Notes: generated by a model from the sequence alone, not told the origin. Positions 44,558 through 55,650 are shown, counted from the stretch's first letter. The stretch: 64,000 bases of DNA from Agapanthus africanus (GCA_030015575.1 JASDDO010000016.1:65345396-65409395); one strand, 5' to 3'. Numbers and translations: made by a program.

Positions 44558-45640
44558 TGATCGAAAGATTTAAAGTTAACCGCAATCAGGACGGTGTCGC
44601 TTTGCAGCTAGCCGGTTGAGCACGGGTCGGTCCACAGGGAGATGGTGGTATTTTACCTTCTTGTCTTAAACGAGTTAATAAAGAATTTGTATGAGTTTGT
44701 TCGATTCTAACCTATGTGTATTATTTGCAAGTATAAAGTTGTTAAGGAAAAGATAGGAGATTGTAAGCTAAGAAATCCGTACTCAAAACCTTTGAGCCGA
44801 GTCTTGACCAATTGAAGCTAGAGCAATCGGCAACAACGTGGATTAGGAGATTTAAGCGCGGTATTCATGGAATCTGGCTTATTTACCCTTGTCCTTCCGT
44901 TCTTGTCTCTTGCTTTCGCCTCCGGCCAAACCGAACGCAACCGGTCGCGGTTAGGAATCACCGTTACCTTGTCAGGGTAGGGTGCCTAACGGAGCGCTTG
45001 CGTATGGTTTGGACGGAGTTCAATGGAAAATAATGGGAAAAGGAAATGAGAAAGAAGATATTAACTTATAATACCGTATTTCATCTTAACAACAATAATT
45101 ACAACCATTCACAAAATGAATAAAAGAGAGCAAAAGAAAAGAACAAAGAAAAAAAAAAGATTACAAGTAATTAAGTGCACGAATTAAATTGCAAGAAAGT
45201 AAAGCAAGATAATAATAAGCAAGTAATAAAATGCGATAAAAAGAACAAGAAACTAGAACTCAAGACAAGCATGTGATCAATAGCCAACCCTTAAACTTGC
45301 AAGCTCAATCAAGAGGTTGCAAGATCAAGGGAAGGGTAGAGAACGCATGTGAAATGAAGCGCTAATTCCATAAGAAAATACGACCCTTGAGATCAATAAC
45401 TAACCCTTAACCATTCAAGCTCAATGAAGAGGTTGAATGATCAAGAGAAAGCAAGAATCTCAAGGGGAAGAAGAAACAAAGGAGAATGATACAAAAAGCC
45501 CTCATCTTCATTGATCTCCCACTCAAAAAGCTCTCACTACAATTTTCATGGAAAAAGAATGAAGAAGAAGAAGAAAAAGACTAAATCCTAACAAAAAGAA
45601 GAACAAAAGAATGACCCCTTGGCTTGGCTCAGTTCTGGAG

Positions 45641-45649
45641 TATTTATAG
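45641..45649 (-). promoter_or_regulatory. Gyp2 3' LTR TATA-box
   Basis: CTATAAATA on the minus strand, duplicated at 51533-51541 in the 5' LTR, which is the copy that would drive expression. GC palindromes lie about 90-145 bp upstream. Confidence 0.55.
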
Positions 45650-45740
45650 GCGGGGAAATGGAAACATAGGGCAACATTATGGCATAAGATGAAAGTACTA
45701 AACTGCCCACAAAATTTGACCCAGCAAGGAGCCTACATGG

Positions 45741-45785
45741 CCGCGGATCCACGGCCAATACCCCTTATTGGCCGTGGATCCACGG
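45741..45785. repeat. Paired GC palindrome in Gyp2 3' LTR
   Basis: CCGCGGATCCACGG (45741-45754) and CCGTGGATCCACGG (45772-45785), starting 31 bp apart. The second unit is still a perfect palindrome although two of its CpG sites changed. Confidence 0.8.
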
Positions 45786-46246
45786 CCGTATAGAGGAATT
45801 GGGCGCTTCGTTTTTCTGTACTTCCCTGGTCTGCTGTCCCCTGTTGTCTGGTACATATATTTTCTGAAAATACTTTCACATTTCTTCCAGAATTTCTGTT
45901 GAGGAAAGGTGGACTTTTTGTGGATGCTTTTGTCATGATTGCCTCGAGCTCCGCGTAGATTTCTTGGAACTTGTTGCCATTGAGCCTTGTGAATGAAAAC
46001 GATATTGATTTGACATTTCGTCTCCCTAAACTGGTATCTGGCAACATACGGATGAAGAGCGGAGACCGTGTTTTATCTGTGGTTGGCAGGAACCCGGATT
46101 TTGTCGTGTTTTCCATGAATTTCACCGTTTTAGAACCGAGAACCTGTATCCTGCAAATATGTAACAAATACGGATTAAAAGCACCTACCTATAAACAACC
46201 GAGCGTAAGAATAGGCGGTATAAAATGCAGTATTCTGTGATGAACA

Positions 46247-46261
46247 AATACCCCCAAACTT
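46247..46261 (-). other. Gyp2 polypurine tract
   Basis: Plus strand AATACCCCCAAACTT directly after the 3' LTR, nearly the same as the Gyp1 tract. Confidence 0.85.
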
Positions 46262-46317
46262 AACTTTTGCTCGTCCCGAGCAAAACCAATTATTCACAAA
46301 AAATAAAATCCTAACCG

Positions 46318-46438
46318 CACTTTCGCAGGGAACGCGATTGCACTGAGCACGTGCAACAAGCCGTTAAAACTCTAGGTGTCCCTAGTAGGAGGAGTGTTGT
46401 CTCCTGAGGGTTTTCAGCGGATTACACCCACAAAATCC
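46318..46438 (-). repeat. 121-bp block conserved with Gyp1
   Basis: 114 of 121 positions match 2287-2407. Flanking parts of the 3' region, 46439-47518, align to Gyp1 only in patches, so this block stands out. No reading frame is conserved across it. Confidence 0.75.
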
Positions 46439-47518
46439 CATCAAATTAGTATCATAAGTTAACGTTGATTCTACTCCTATAGTTTAGTATTTATGTTAGA
46501 AACTCTATTATCCTAAGTTAGAAATATCCAACCCTAATGCTTCACACCTCCTATCTATTTAACTTTAGATCATATACGTTCCAAAAAAGTTTAGAAAGAT
46601 GTTGGTTCTCCTGAGTTTTCCTTCTAAAAGTGTGGTCTCAAATCAGGGATTTTTATCAACTTTACAGAAAACACAAGTCTTATTCTTCATTTCTATCTTT
46701 TATTCAAACATCGATTGTATACCCCTACGTGTGTGTATATTTGCACTCTTACACTTGAGAATTCAATCAAGCTATAATACCCTTGCCCTAATACCTAATA
46801 CTACTTCTTTTTATTAAGGATGGGCGGATTTGCTCACACACCTTTCATGCGACTATTAATGCTTCTTGAGGCACTAACGACCGATTTCTGAATGTGTGAA
46901 CTTTAAAGCGTAAATAGCAGTTTCCAGGTCTTGACTTTATTCTATTTTTCTTTTTCTTTTTCTCTTTTTTTTTTTCTTTTTCAAGACCGGATATATTTTT
47001 CAATATGCTCTTTTGGTGTTTAGTTTTAAATACCGTTTTTTCTTTCATACCAGGCTTTTAGGCAAAAGTATTTCTAGGTATCCTCTACTATCCCAAGTTT
47101 CAAGGTGCGTGTAAGTGCAGTTTGTAGGGTATATACCTCCTAAATTTGAACTCAAGAAAAGAAACTATTTTTCAGACTTATCCTTCAGTAAAGCTTCAAT
47201 ACTTTCCCCTCATCTTGACTTAACTAAAGAACTGAACTCAAGATTACCTATTTCTCAAAAAAACTGTAAGGACGTATACTTACCAAGTTTAAACAGAATG
47301 AGGGTTATTTTTAGGGTTTTCAATTCCTAAGCCTAGAATTTAGTTATTTCTATCATATCAACTAATCATTCGGAATAAAGATCTAAGTTACCCTATTAGC
47401 TAACTTGACGACAAAGTTTTTATATTTTTGGAAAATTTTCGATTTTTGTGGGTTTTTAATAAGGTATGCAAATGCAAAATATACAAATGAATGCGAAGGA
47501 AGAAAGCTTACCGAGCAC

Positions 47519-47555
47519 ACCCCCAAACTTAAACTTGACAGTGCCCTCACTGTCA
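47519..47555 (-). other. Internal polypurine tract plus hairpin in Gyp2
   Basis: ACCCCCAAACTT (47519-47530) is followed by TGACAGTG-CCCT-CACTGTCA (47536-47555), a perfect 8-bp stem. It is the counterpart of 7994-8031 in Gyp1. It touches the end of the 661-codon frame. Confidence 0.6.
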
Positions 47556-49538
47556 GGCTATACCAAGAGGGTCAAAATTGTCGGCGCTCCCTAGAAACAA
47601 ATTATATACAAAACAAAAAGGAAAACAAAAAATATATACAAAAAAAGGTGTCCCCCCCAAACTTAAGTAAAACAGTGTTTCCACTGCTAAGCGTTGAAGT
47701 TCAGGATTAGGGGGGAAAGAGAACAGTATCAAGCTATACAAGGCCTTGCACAGGCCAAAAGTGAGCACCAACCATTCAAAGATTTTATCGCTATAATGTA
47801 CAGGTTGGTGAAAGAAGGCGTAGAGAAAAGAGATGGAGAATACGCGAGACCGTATGGAGATAGAAGTAGTATACGGTCTCGGTATATGAGAGGAGGAAGA
47901 ATGGCGGAAGGGAAAAAGAAGTGGAATACGAACTTGAGGGTGCAAATGGAGTAAATAGATTAGCACAATTTGTGATGACCGATGTGTGAAAAGTGATTGT
48001 GCTAATATATTTACTCGTCGAGAAATTGGGTAGAATCCCTCAAGATTCGTAAGAAACCATGGGTACGCCGAACTTGGTAAACCAGACATATGAAATGAAA
48101 GTGGGACAGGTTCTTGCAAGGTCGGAACGATGGAAAGGATGGAGGGAAGTGGTTGAGGAAGGTTATCGGTTGAAGGTTCAGGAGGGTGTACACAGTCAGT
48201 GGAAGGAACAGGATGAATTGAAAAATCCGACTCATCATCTAGAACTGTCTCATCCTCAAAAATATCCACAAAATTCTCCCCAAAGTTAAGCTCATCCATG
48301 CATATTTCATCAAAGTCCAGACGCATATGGGGTTCGAAAAAAACATTTAATGACTCGGGATGATGAATAGAAGAGAAAAACTCAGCCAAATCTATGGGTA
48401 CATCATCCAAAATATTCCCAGCGTCAATATCCTCTATCAAGTGAAAATCAATATTCTCAGACACCTCATCAAAAGCATGGATTTCAATCAATTCAGGTTC
48501 TAAGATGGAGGTGTAGAGGTCAAAAGGATTGGGTGTGGTTTCACTTGGCAAGGTCCCTTCACAATCTGGCAAATCAAACACTACAAAGTCGCACAACTTA
48601 TTAAACATTCTATCTTCAACTGATAATTCATTTGGGACACTTGATAGACTTTCAAAACAGGAGTTGTGGGATTCAATTTGGGACGGGTAGGTTTGATTTG
48701 GAAGGGTATACAGCTCACTCTCTCCACTCAAATTCACAGCCTGTCCTGCCGCCTCATCATACATTAAAAAATTTGGAGCTAGTTGAAAACTAGCTACCGG
48801 GTCACTAGGTTGCATGAGAGCGGCCATGGACGCATTCAAATCCATCATCTGTTGGCTTGACGCTACCCTAAAATCTTCCAACGACTGTTCCAGACTAGAC
48901 ATAGATTGTGATGGGGTTTCAGTAAAAGATTCAAAGTTATTTGGATACTGAAAACTCCCAAACGGCAGTGTAGAAGCAATGTCTAGGGAAGGTGCAAAAG
49001 TTGGGTAGGACTGGTAGGAATTGAAAGGTTGGACATGGGTAGGATCAATAGTTGGATAAGAAGGTGAATGTAATTGTTGATCCCAAGAATTTGAAATGGT
49101 GATAGGAGTGAAAGATCGGCTACGAGATTGTTCAATACGTTCTGCAATAGACATAGGTCTTGAAGTTGCAACATGACTCGAAGAAGGGGTATCAACGTAA
49201 GAAGGGGTGAATGTTTGAAACGGTTGATACGAAGTGGATTGCGGGGTCCAGTTGTTCGTCCTAGACGCGTCTATCCGATCTTTCAAAGAAATTTTTGGCA
49301 TGGAGGGGTCGTTCGAAGTTCGACCAAAACAAGAACCGTATGAGGTAATGTCTGGTTGTGGGTACCAAAGTTCGGCAAGAGTTTTGCGAGGTGGGGTACC
49401 TATGTTATGAAGAGAGAATGAAAGAAAGGAAGAGAAAAGGAGAGGAAAAAGAATGTGATTTTTTTTATTAACAAAAGAATGAAATATACACACAAAAAGA
49501 ATATGGACAAAAACAATCACGACACAAAAATACCACAC
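47553..49538 (-). CDS. Gyp2 661-codon open frame, Gag-like start with acidic middle
   Basis: The only long intact frame in the window. From the ATG at 49538: a hydrophobic head (about residues 1-45, possibly leader sequence read through; a Met at residue 80 is an alternative start); RKTLAELWYPQPD (51-63), which resembles the beginning of Athila/Tat Gag; two copies of an S-I/L-x-x-R-I-x-x-S-R motif (KISLKDRIDASR near 82, MSIAERIEQSR near 129); a Ser/Pro/Tyr/Phe-rich region; a coiled-coil-like helix (about 213-243); and a strongly acidic region (about 309-440). Residues after about 505 coincide with RNA hairpins and internal polypurine tracts and may not be meaningful. There is no zinc knuckle, protease or polymerase motif. 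Function unknown; a Gag-derived RNA- or particle-binding product is a guess. Confidence 0.55.
   Translation of the reverse strand: MWYFCVVIVFVHILFVCIFHSFVNKKNHILFPLLFSSFLSFSLHNIGTPPRKTLAELWYPQPDITSYGSCFGRTSNDPSMPKISLKDRIDASRTNNWTPQSTSYQPFQTFTPSYVDTPSSSHVATSRPMSIAERIEQSRSRSFTPITISNSWDQQLHSPSYPTIDPTHVQPFNSYQSYPTFAPSLDIASTLPFGSFQYPNNFESFTETPSQSMSSLEQSLEDFRVASSQQMMDLNASMAALMQPSDPVASFQLAPNFLMYDEAAGQAVNLSGESELYTLPNQTYPSQIESHNSCFESLSSVPNELSVEDRMFNKLCDFVVFDLPDCEGTLPSETTPNPFDLYTSILEPELIEIHAFDEVSENIDFHLIEDIDAGNILDDVPIDLAEFFSSIHHPESLNVFFEPHMRLDFDEICMDELNFGENFVDIFEDETVLDDESDFSIHPVPSTDCVHPPEPSTDNLPQPLPSILSIVPTLQEPVPLSFHMSGLPSSAYPWFLTNLEGFYPISRRVNILAQSLFTHRSSQIVLIYLLHLHPQVRIPLLFPFRHSSSSHIPRPYTTSISIRSRVFSISFLYAFFHQPVHYSDKIFEWLVLTFGLCKALYSLILFSFPPNPELQRLAVETLFYLSLGGTPFFVYIFCFPFCFVYNLFLGSADNFDPLGIA
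47651..47686 (-). other. Second internal polypurine tract and hairpin in Gyp2
   Basis: TCCCCCCCAAACTTAAG (47651-47667) followed by a CAGTG/CACTG stem (47673-47686). It lies inside the last 40 codons of the long frame, which casts doubt on that part being protein-coding. Confidence 0.5.
47845..47881 (-). other. 11-bp perfect hairpin in Gyp2
   Basis: CGAGACCGTAT (47845-47855) and ATACGGTCTCG (47871-47881) form a perfect 11-bp stem with a 15-nt loop, inside the C-terminal part of the long frame. No counterpart was found in Gyp1. Confidence 0.7.
47949..48016 (-). other. 21-nt-arm hairpin in Gyp2
   Basis: Arms 47949-47969 and 47996-48016 pair at 20 of 21 positions around a 26-nt loop. It lies 68 bp from the hairpin at 47845-47881. 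Together they mark the boundary between the acidic coding part and the 3' structured region. Confidence 0.75.
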
Positions 49539-50432
49539 ACCTAATCGTTCTAGGGTTAACCTAGGTCAACTAGACCTGCTCCAGAACTTGATTGTCGAAG
49601 TAAAACTGTGTCGAGAAACATGCTCAAGATACACTGATCACGAGGCCAGGTAAGTGCAGAGATAAGGGGAGGTTTTCCAACGCTTTCGCGAAGTTCCTTA
49701 ATTAAATAACCCTTTCTCTTTTGGCGGTTTCGCCGTTAACACTTTCCTAGACACCCCGTAAACAATATACCGTTAAGCAAGGTTCTAAACATAGTTAACT
49801 TCTCCTAGTGAGCGCGAAGTCCTTATGGCCTAAAGTCTAGTTTCTTTTAAATTTTGTGCGGGTAAACGTTATGCTCAAGTTCGTGATTTGTGGGCCACGG
49901 AATAGGTGATGAAATCCTTTACCGTATGTTGTGGGGTTCGCTTTCCCTTAAGTCCGTATTAATTGATGCAATGCGCAATTCAATAAAAATTCTATAAAGA
50001 ATCAAAAAATTGTTTTTTTTTTAGTTTAAGCGCGGCACTGCAACAAATACGGGTTAGTCAATTTTTTTTTTTGGCGTTTGCTAGCGAACTTGCAAAGAAT
50101 CCTGCAAAGAATAATATATTGGATGCGTCGGATTTGAGAAGAAGGTGTTAGTAAAATACGTACCGTTAAGTTTTGGGTTAGGAAACCCCCGTTGAATCAA
50201 ATCCGGTAAGCTTGGAAAGTTCGCTTGCGCGTGTCAAACTATCCGGATCTTTGGCACAGTAATTCGTAATCACCTTTGCCTTGAGTGCACACTTTGCTCC
50301 CCACAATTGCAGTTTGCAAATACGCAAAAATCTGCACACTTGCCCACAAAAACAAAAAGAATTTTTTTTTTTATAAATATATACAAAAAGAATATTAACC
50401 CGAATAACAAAAAAGAAAATACGCTACCGTCT
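49539..50432 (-). other. Gyp2 5' leader
   Basis: A non-coding leader of about 0.9 kb. The segment 49540-49920 is collinear with the Gyp1 leader. It lacks the GC palindrome pair that Gyp1 has at this place; Gyp2 keeps the pair only in its LTRs. Poly-T and poly-A runs are frequent. Confidence 0.7.
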
Positions 50433-50449
50433 TCCCGGCAACGACGCCA
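50433..50449 (-). other. Gyp2 primer-binding site (tRNA-Asp type)
   Basis: The minus strand reads TGGCGTCGTTGCCGGGA, two bases after the LTR end, as in Gyp1. Confidence 0.9.
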
Positions 50450-51532
50450 TTTGATCGAAAGATTTAAAGTTAACCGCAATCAGGACGGTGTCGCTTTGCA
50501 GCTAGCCGGTTGAGCACGGGTCGGTCCACAGGGAGATGGTGGTATTTTATCTTCTTGTCTTAAACGAGTTAATAAAGAATTTGTATGAGTTTGTTCGATT
50601 CTAACCTATGTGTATTATTTGCAAGTATAAAGTTGTTAAGGAAAAGATACGAGATTGTAAGCTAAGAAATCCGTACTCAAAACCTTTGAGCCGAGTCTTG
50701 ACTAATTGAAGCTAGAGCAATCGGCAACAACGTGGATTAGGAGATTTAAGCGCGGTATTCATGGAATCCGGCTTATTTACCTTTGTCCTTCCGTTCTTGT
50801 CTCTTTCTTTTGCCTCCGGCCAAACCGAACGCAACCGGTCGCGGTTAGGAATCACCGTTACCTTGTCAGGGTAGGGTGCCTAACGGAGCGCTTGCGTATG
50901 GTTTGGACGGAGTTCAATGGAAAATAACGGGAAAAGGAAATGAGAAAGAAGATATTAACTTATAATACCGTATTTCATCTTAACAACAATAATTACAACC
51001 ATTCACAAAATGAATAAAAGAGAGCAAAAGAAAAGAACAAAGAAAAAAAAGATTACAAGTAATTAAGTGCACGAATTAAACTGCAAGAAAGTAAAGCAAG
51101 ATAATAATAAGCAAGTAATAAAATGCGATAAAAAGAACAAGAAACTAGAACTTAAGACAAGCATGTGATCAATAGCCAACCCTTAAACTTGCAAGCTCAA
51201 TCAAGAGGTTGCAAGATCAAGGGAAGGGTAGAGAACGCATGTGAAATGAAGCGCTAATTCCATAAGAAAATACGACCCTTGAGATCAATAACTAACCCTT
51301 AACCATTCAAGCTCAATGAAGAGGTTGAATGATCAAGAGAAAGCAAGAATCTCAAGGGGAAGAAGAAACAAAAGAGAATGATACAAAAAGCCCTCATCTT
51401 CATTAATCTCCCACTCAAAAAGCTCTCACTACAATTTTCATGGAAAAAGAATGAAGAAGAAGAAGAAAAAGACTAAATCCTAACAAAAAGAAGAACAAAA
51501 GAATGACCCCTTGGCTTGGCTCAGTTCTGGAG

Positions 51533-51541
51533 TATTTATAG
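51533..51541 (-). promoter_or_regulatory. Gyp2 5' LTR TATA-box
   Basis: CTATAAATA on the minus strand. It implies a transcription start near 51500 and a leader that runs through U5 and the primer-binding site. Confidence 0.6.
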
Positions 51542-51632
51542 GCGGGGAAATGGAAACCTAGGGCAACATTCTGGCATAAGATGAAAGTACCAAACTGCCC
51601 ACAAAATTTGACCCAGCAAGGAGCCTATATGG

Positions 51633-51678
51633 CCGCGGATCCGCGGCCAATACCCCCTATACGGCCGCGGATCCGCGG
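51633..51678. repeat. Paired GC palindrome in Gyp2 5' LTR
   Basis: CCGCGGATCCGCGG twice (51633-51646 and 51665-51678), both perfect 14-bp palindromes, starting 32 bp apart. This is the cleanest example of the motif in the window. Confidence 0.88.
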
Positions 51679-52144
51679 CCGTATAGAGGAATTGGGCGCT
51701 TCGTTTTTCTGTGCTTCCCTGGTCTGCTGTCCCCTGTTGTCTGGTACATATATTTTCTAAAAATACTTTCACATTTCTTCCAGAATTTCTGTTGAGGAAA
51801 GGTCGACTTTTTGTGGATGCTTTTGTCATGATTGCCTCGAGCTCCGCGTAGATTTCTTGGAACTTGTTGCCATTGAGCCTTGTGCATGAAAACGACATTG
51901 ATTTGACATTTCGTCTCCCTAAACTGGTATCTGGCAACATACGGATGAAGAGCGGAGACCGTGTTTTATCTGTGGTTGGCAGGAACCCGGATTTTGTCGT
52001 GTTTTCCATGAATTTCACCGTTTTAGAACAGAGAACCTGTATCCTGCAAATATGTAACAAACACGGATTAAAAGCACCTACCTATAAACAACCGAGCGTA
52101 AGAATGGGCGGTATAAAATGCAGTATTCTGTGATGAACAAACCC

Positions 52145-53020
52145 TTCCAGTGATTGTCTCCAGGATCGATTGATACCATCTCACTACAACTAGTGAGAAT
52201 CCTAACATCCAATTAGATCTATCTCATAGATCCAAAACCCAGGATTTAGTAGGTATCACTTTGATCCTATATGGAGAATCCTTGTGATAAGCGGAGATTG
52301 ACCGAGCGTAGCATAGGAAACTCCTTCCCTATCAAGAGTATGTCATCCACATACTCTACAAGGATCACCACCATACTCCATACTACCTTTTTGTATATAC
52401 AAGGTTCATCTACCATTTTGATGAAGTCAAATTCTTTGACTAACACATCAAAACAGATGTTCCAACTCCGCGATGCCTGCTTTATCGCATAAAACATCTT
52501 GCACATGTTTCCGCTGCTCCCACTGTCTACGAAGCCCTCTGACTGTGTACTTATAGACTCTCTCTTCTAAATATTTATTTAGAAAAGCAGTCATGACACC
52601 CAACCGCCAGATATCGTAGTCATGGTATGTAGCCGTGGCAAGTAGGATCTGGACGGACTTAAGCAAAGCTACTTAGAGAAGGTTTCATCATAATCCATAC
52701 CTGGTCAATAATGCAAACTTTTAACAAGTCTAGCTTTGAAAGTCTCAACTTTTCCATGTACACCAAGTAATCTTCTCAAGATATACTTGCTCCTGATGGG
52801 GATTTAACCCTTCAGATCAAGCAACCCAAGTCCATACTTTGTTGGTGTATAAGGATTCCATCTCAGATCGATAAACATCCAGCCATTCTTACAGAGTCCT
52901 ACTCCTGATGGCCAGCTCGAAACTAGTTGGGTCATTATCTCAGGATGCAATCCTCGCTCCCACTGTCATAGAGAAACAGAAGTATCTCTCAGGTGGGTGA
53001 GGATCCCTACTAGATCGGCG
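52145..53020 (-). pseudogene. CopM3 reverse transcriptase remnant
   Basis: Two overlapping frames (52448-52666 and 52267-52506) join through a one-base shift near 52500. They read MLKSVQILLATATYHDYDIW, AFLNKYLEERVYKYT, AIKQASRSWNICFDV and LVEYVDDILLIGKE (YVDD codons 52342-52353). TAG at 52267-52269 and TAA at 52246-52248 are shared with the other CopM elements. The downstream RNase H part lies beyond Gyp2 at 44097-44557. Confidence 0.88.
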
Positions 53021-54110
53021 GAGAGGCTGAGGTTCGTTGGAAACTATTGAATTCTTCGGTTCTACCAAATCATCAGCTGCAGTTTGTATAGCTGGAACTC
53101 CTTCCAGTTCTACCTCATGTCCACTAATTTCTTCACAAGAAATTCCCTTTCACAAGGGTGGCATGCTGAGAAACAAAACATTTTTGTTCCTCGGTTAGGT
53201 AGAAGATATTCCCTTGCGTATGCTTGGGATATCCAACAAACTTCTGCAGAACAGACTTTGCCTCGAGCTTGTCTGGATTATGCTTTTAGACATAGGCTGG
53301 ACAACCCCAAATCTTAACTGACTTAAGAGATGGGCTATTCCCTTTCCATATCTCATATGAAATGGTAGGTTTCTGATTTGATCGGAATCCTATTCAATAG
53401 GTATGCAACTTCATAAGTGCATAACTCCCTAAAAGGTAATAGGAAACTCAGTAGTACTCATCATAGAGCGCACGATATCATATAGGGTGTGACAGCTCTG
53501 CCCCGATACACCGACGTGCTCTGGTGTATGCGGAGGAATAATGCAGAGAGAGAATCTTATTCTTAGAATAGTCCAAGAATCCCGTGCTCAAGTATTCTCC
53601 TCCTTGATCGCATCAAAGGACATAATACTTATAACCGTTTTTGGTTCTCTACTTCTAACTTATATTCGGTGAATATCTTAAAAGGTTCGGATTTGTGTTT
53701 CAACAGGAACATATGTCTGAATCTTGAGAGATCATCAGAGAATGTAATGAAGTACAAAGAACCGGTCTTGGCATGTGTAGACAGGGGACCTTCATACATC
53801 AGCATGTATCAATCCCAAAAGTTAACTAACTCTTTCTCTGTTTCCAATAAACAGAGCTACGGTCATCTTATCTTTGTGACTTGACCGGCAAGTTTCACAA
53901 GATGTAAATTCAAACTAATTTAAATATGCATCTATATGTAACTTCAGCTAGCCGGGTCGCATTGATATGACCTAGTATAAAATGCCTCAAGAAGGATCCG
54001 TTCATTTCTGAACTCTTCCTCTTGTGTGTGTTCTGTATACTAAGAACTGTAGTTTGATTTAGAACGTCAATGCTTTTAGATAACGTGCCTGAACCGATCA
54101 ACTTTTGAAA
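53021..54110 (-). pseudogene. CopM3 integrase remnant
   Basis: The zinc-binding head (53910-54101) reads FLRHFILGHINATRLAEV. The core near 53600-53830 corresponds to the ITFSDN region of CopM2, with stops. The C-terminal linker near 53080-53330 is in several frames. Confidence 0.8.
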
Positions 54111-54146
54111 TAGGAAATGTTCAAAACATTATCCAACAATACAAAA

Positions 54147-54627
54147 TTATATCCTTTCTTTACTGATAAAGAGACTGATATGATTTTGTATATCAGGTTC
54201 GGTATCTAATAACATTTGTTCAGAATCAATGTATTCTGGTAATACAGAGTGATGGTGACCAACAGACTTGGCTACAACACTTGCACCGTTTTCTGTCTCA
54301 TGAAACTTATCACCCATCCTCAGCCCTCTACCTATCTGTAGCCCATGTAACAATTTACATATGCGGGATCCTGATCCGGTATCACATACCCAGGACGTAG
54401 AGGTTACAGAAAAACAGTTCTTGGTAATTAATACACCCGAAGAAGATGCATCATTATGCACGTTCTTTGTTTAGGTGGCACGGGAATTCTGGTAATCCCC
54501 AATTTCCTGCTCTATCTTATAACAATTATAAGTCGGAGTGGGACCAACGTTCCCCAGCTCAGTATAACAAGTGGGTTCGGTCAATACATCCGTATTATTA
54601 TCTTGATTACGGCGTGATGTAGTCGCT
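54147..54627 (-). pseudogene. CopM3 protease remnant with intact active site
   Basis: A clear copia protease stretch (54147-54461): TSWVCDTGSGSRICKLLHGL, then GDKFHETENGASVVAKSVG. DTG codons are 54375-54383. The preceding tail (54471-54653) reads EPTCYTELGNVGPTPTYNCYK, conserved in all CopM copies and resembling the end of a copia Gag. A frame change separates the two. The candidate splice acceptor AG lies at 54626-54627. Confidence 0.85.
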
Positions 54628-55059
54628 ACCTGGAGAGAGAGAGAAGAAAACACTCTGCGTGCGCTCTTGCAAGATCAGATTGGTTATTATTTTATCTAAT
54701 CAGGATGGCTCCCACTGTTTTTATCAAATCTTCCTTCAAACCTTAAAAGGAAAGACTAGCCGGGATTAATTACACGCTACAAGTTCGCCAATCTTTCAGC
54801 CAGGCCAGTGTCGGTACTTTGAGGGAGGTTCCCTGTGCTTTCGCACGGACCTAATTATAGTAAACCTCATTTTCCCAGAGGCGTAACCCCGTTGACACCT
54901 TTCTAGACACCTACTTGATTATAATGTGTAAAACTCTCCCAGGAGTAACAATTACTCACAGCGGGTATCGAGATCCAACTATCTCATAGAAAGTATGCAA
55001 TCTCATTTCAAATTTCAACACTTGAAATTCCCGATAATATTTTACCCCTAGCGTGCCAT

Positions 55060-55265
55060 GACCTTGACGCATGCCAAATAACCCATAGTCCGCTAGTCAA
55101 GTTCAACCCGTACATTTCTTGATTGAATTAAACCCACCCGCACGACCCTTGACGCATGCCAAACAACGCCGCACGAATACCCTAATCCAATCGCATCGTA
55201 TGCTAGCAGATAAGCACTAGTTAGCTACCGTACACTACGCCTTGACGCATGCCAAACTACCGCAG
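55060..55265 (-). repeat. CopM3 triple hairpin array
   Basis: CCTTGACGCATGCCAA occurs three times without change (55062-55077, 55147-55162, 55240-55255). In RNA the apical stem is UUGGC/GUCAA with loop AUGC. Copy two has a basal stem of 8 pairs, three of them G-U. The loop differs from CopM1, CopM2, CopM4 and CopP2. Confidence 0.72.
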
Positions 55266-55403
55266 CACGAATACTAAGTAGTACTTATCTGAAATGACGG
55301 AGGGCTACGACAGGTTTTTCTGAAAACCTATTGCGTAATGAACTTGATATCGTTGTAGAATCAAATGATTTTGAAATGGAGTGTTTTTGAGGCTTTTCTA
55401 GTT

Positions 55404-55650
55404 TTGCTAAAGGGGTCACTCCCGGTGAAGGGATCGTCGGCCCATTCCTCATCGAATAAGGTGCAGCATATATCATATATACCGCTGTGCAAAGCAAAAA
55501 ATATAGAAGCAATCAAAAGACAAACCGATGGTTGTAGCATCTGCCAGTTATTGCTAAAGGGGTCACTCCCGGTGAAGGGATCTCGGCCCTTTCCTTATCG
55601 AATAAGGTGCAGGATGTTCTACAAGGAACACCGCGATGCAAAGCAAGAAC
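55404..55650 (-). repeat. CopM3 tandem leader blocks, 147-bp offset
   Basis: Units at 55404-55500 and 55551-55650, the same offset as in CopM1 and CopM2. The CCTTAT/ATAAGG stem is intact in the second unit. Confidence 0.72.

Larger units (their letters stand above)
44558..46246 (-). repeat. Gyp2 3' LTR
   Basis: It begins TGATCG and ends GAACA on the plus strand. It contains a TATA site (45641-45649) and a paired GC palindrome (45741-45785). Compared with the 5' LTR, three of the four CGCG steps in the palindromes have become CACG or CGTG. Confidence 0.93.
44558..52139 (-). mobile_element. Gyp2: young non-autonomous gypsy-type element with one open frame
   Basis: This 7,582-bp element has LTRs of 1,689 bp (44558-46246) and 1,688 bp (50452-52139) and a perfect AACCC duplication (44553-44557, 52140-52144). 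It uses a tRNA-Asp-type primer like Gyp1. The 4.2-kb interior has no protease, reverse transcriptase or integrase. It has a leader, one open frame of 661 codons and a structured 3' region. The LTRs show about 1.5% difference over the first 620 bp, so the insertion is recent. It resembles large retrotransposon derivatives that rely on a partner for replication. Confidence 0.93.
50452..52139 (-). repeat. Gyp2 5' LTR
   Basis: 1,688 bp, one base shorter than the 3' LTR because of an A-run. It carries the intact palindrome pair (51633-51678) and TATA box (51533-51541). The U5 end shares a short motif order with Gyp1 (an AACCGCAATC and CGGTGTCG pair). Confidence 0.93.

Noticed and set aside
47553..49538. 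Endogenous plant pararetrovirus protein
   Set aside because: The frame lies in an element with LTRs, tRNA-Asp primer site, polypurine tracts and target duplication, and shows no movement, coat or polymerase motif.
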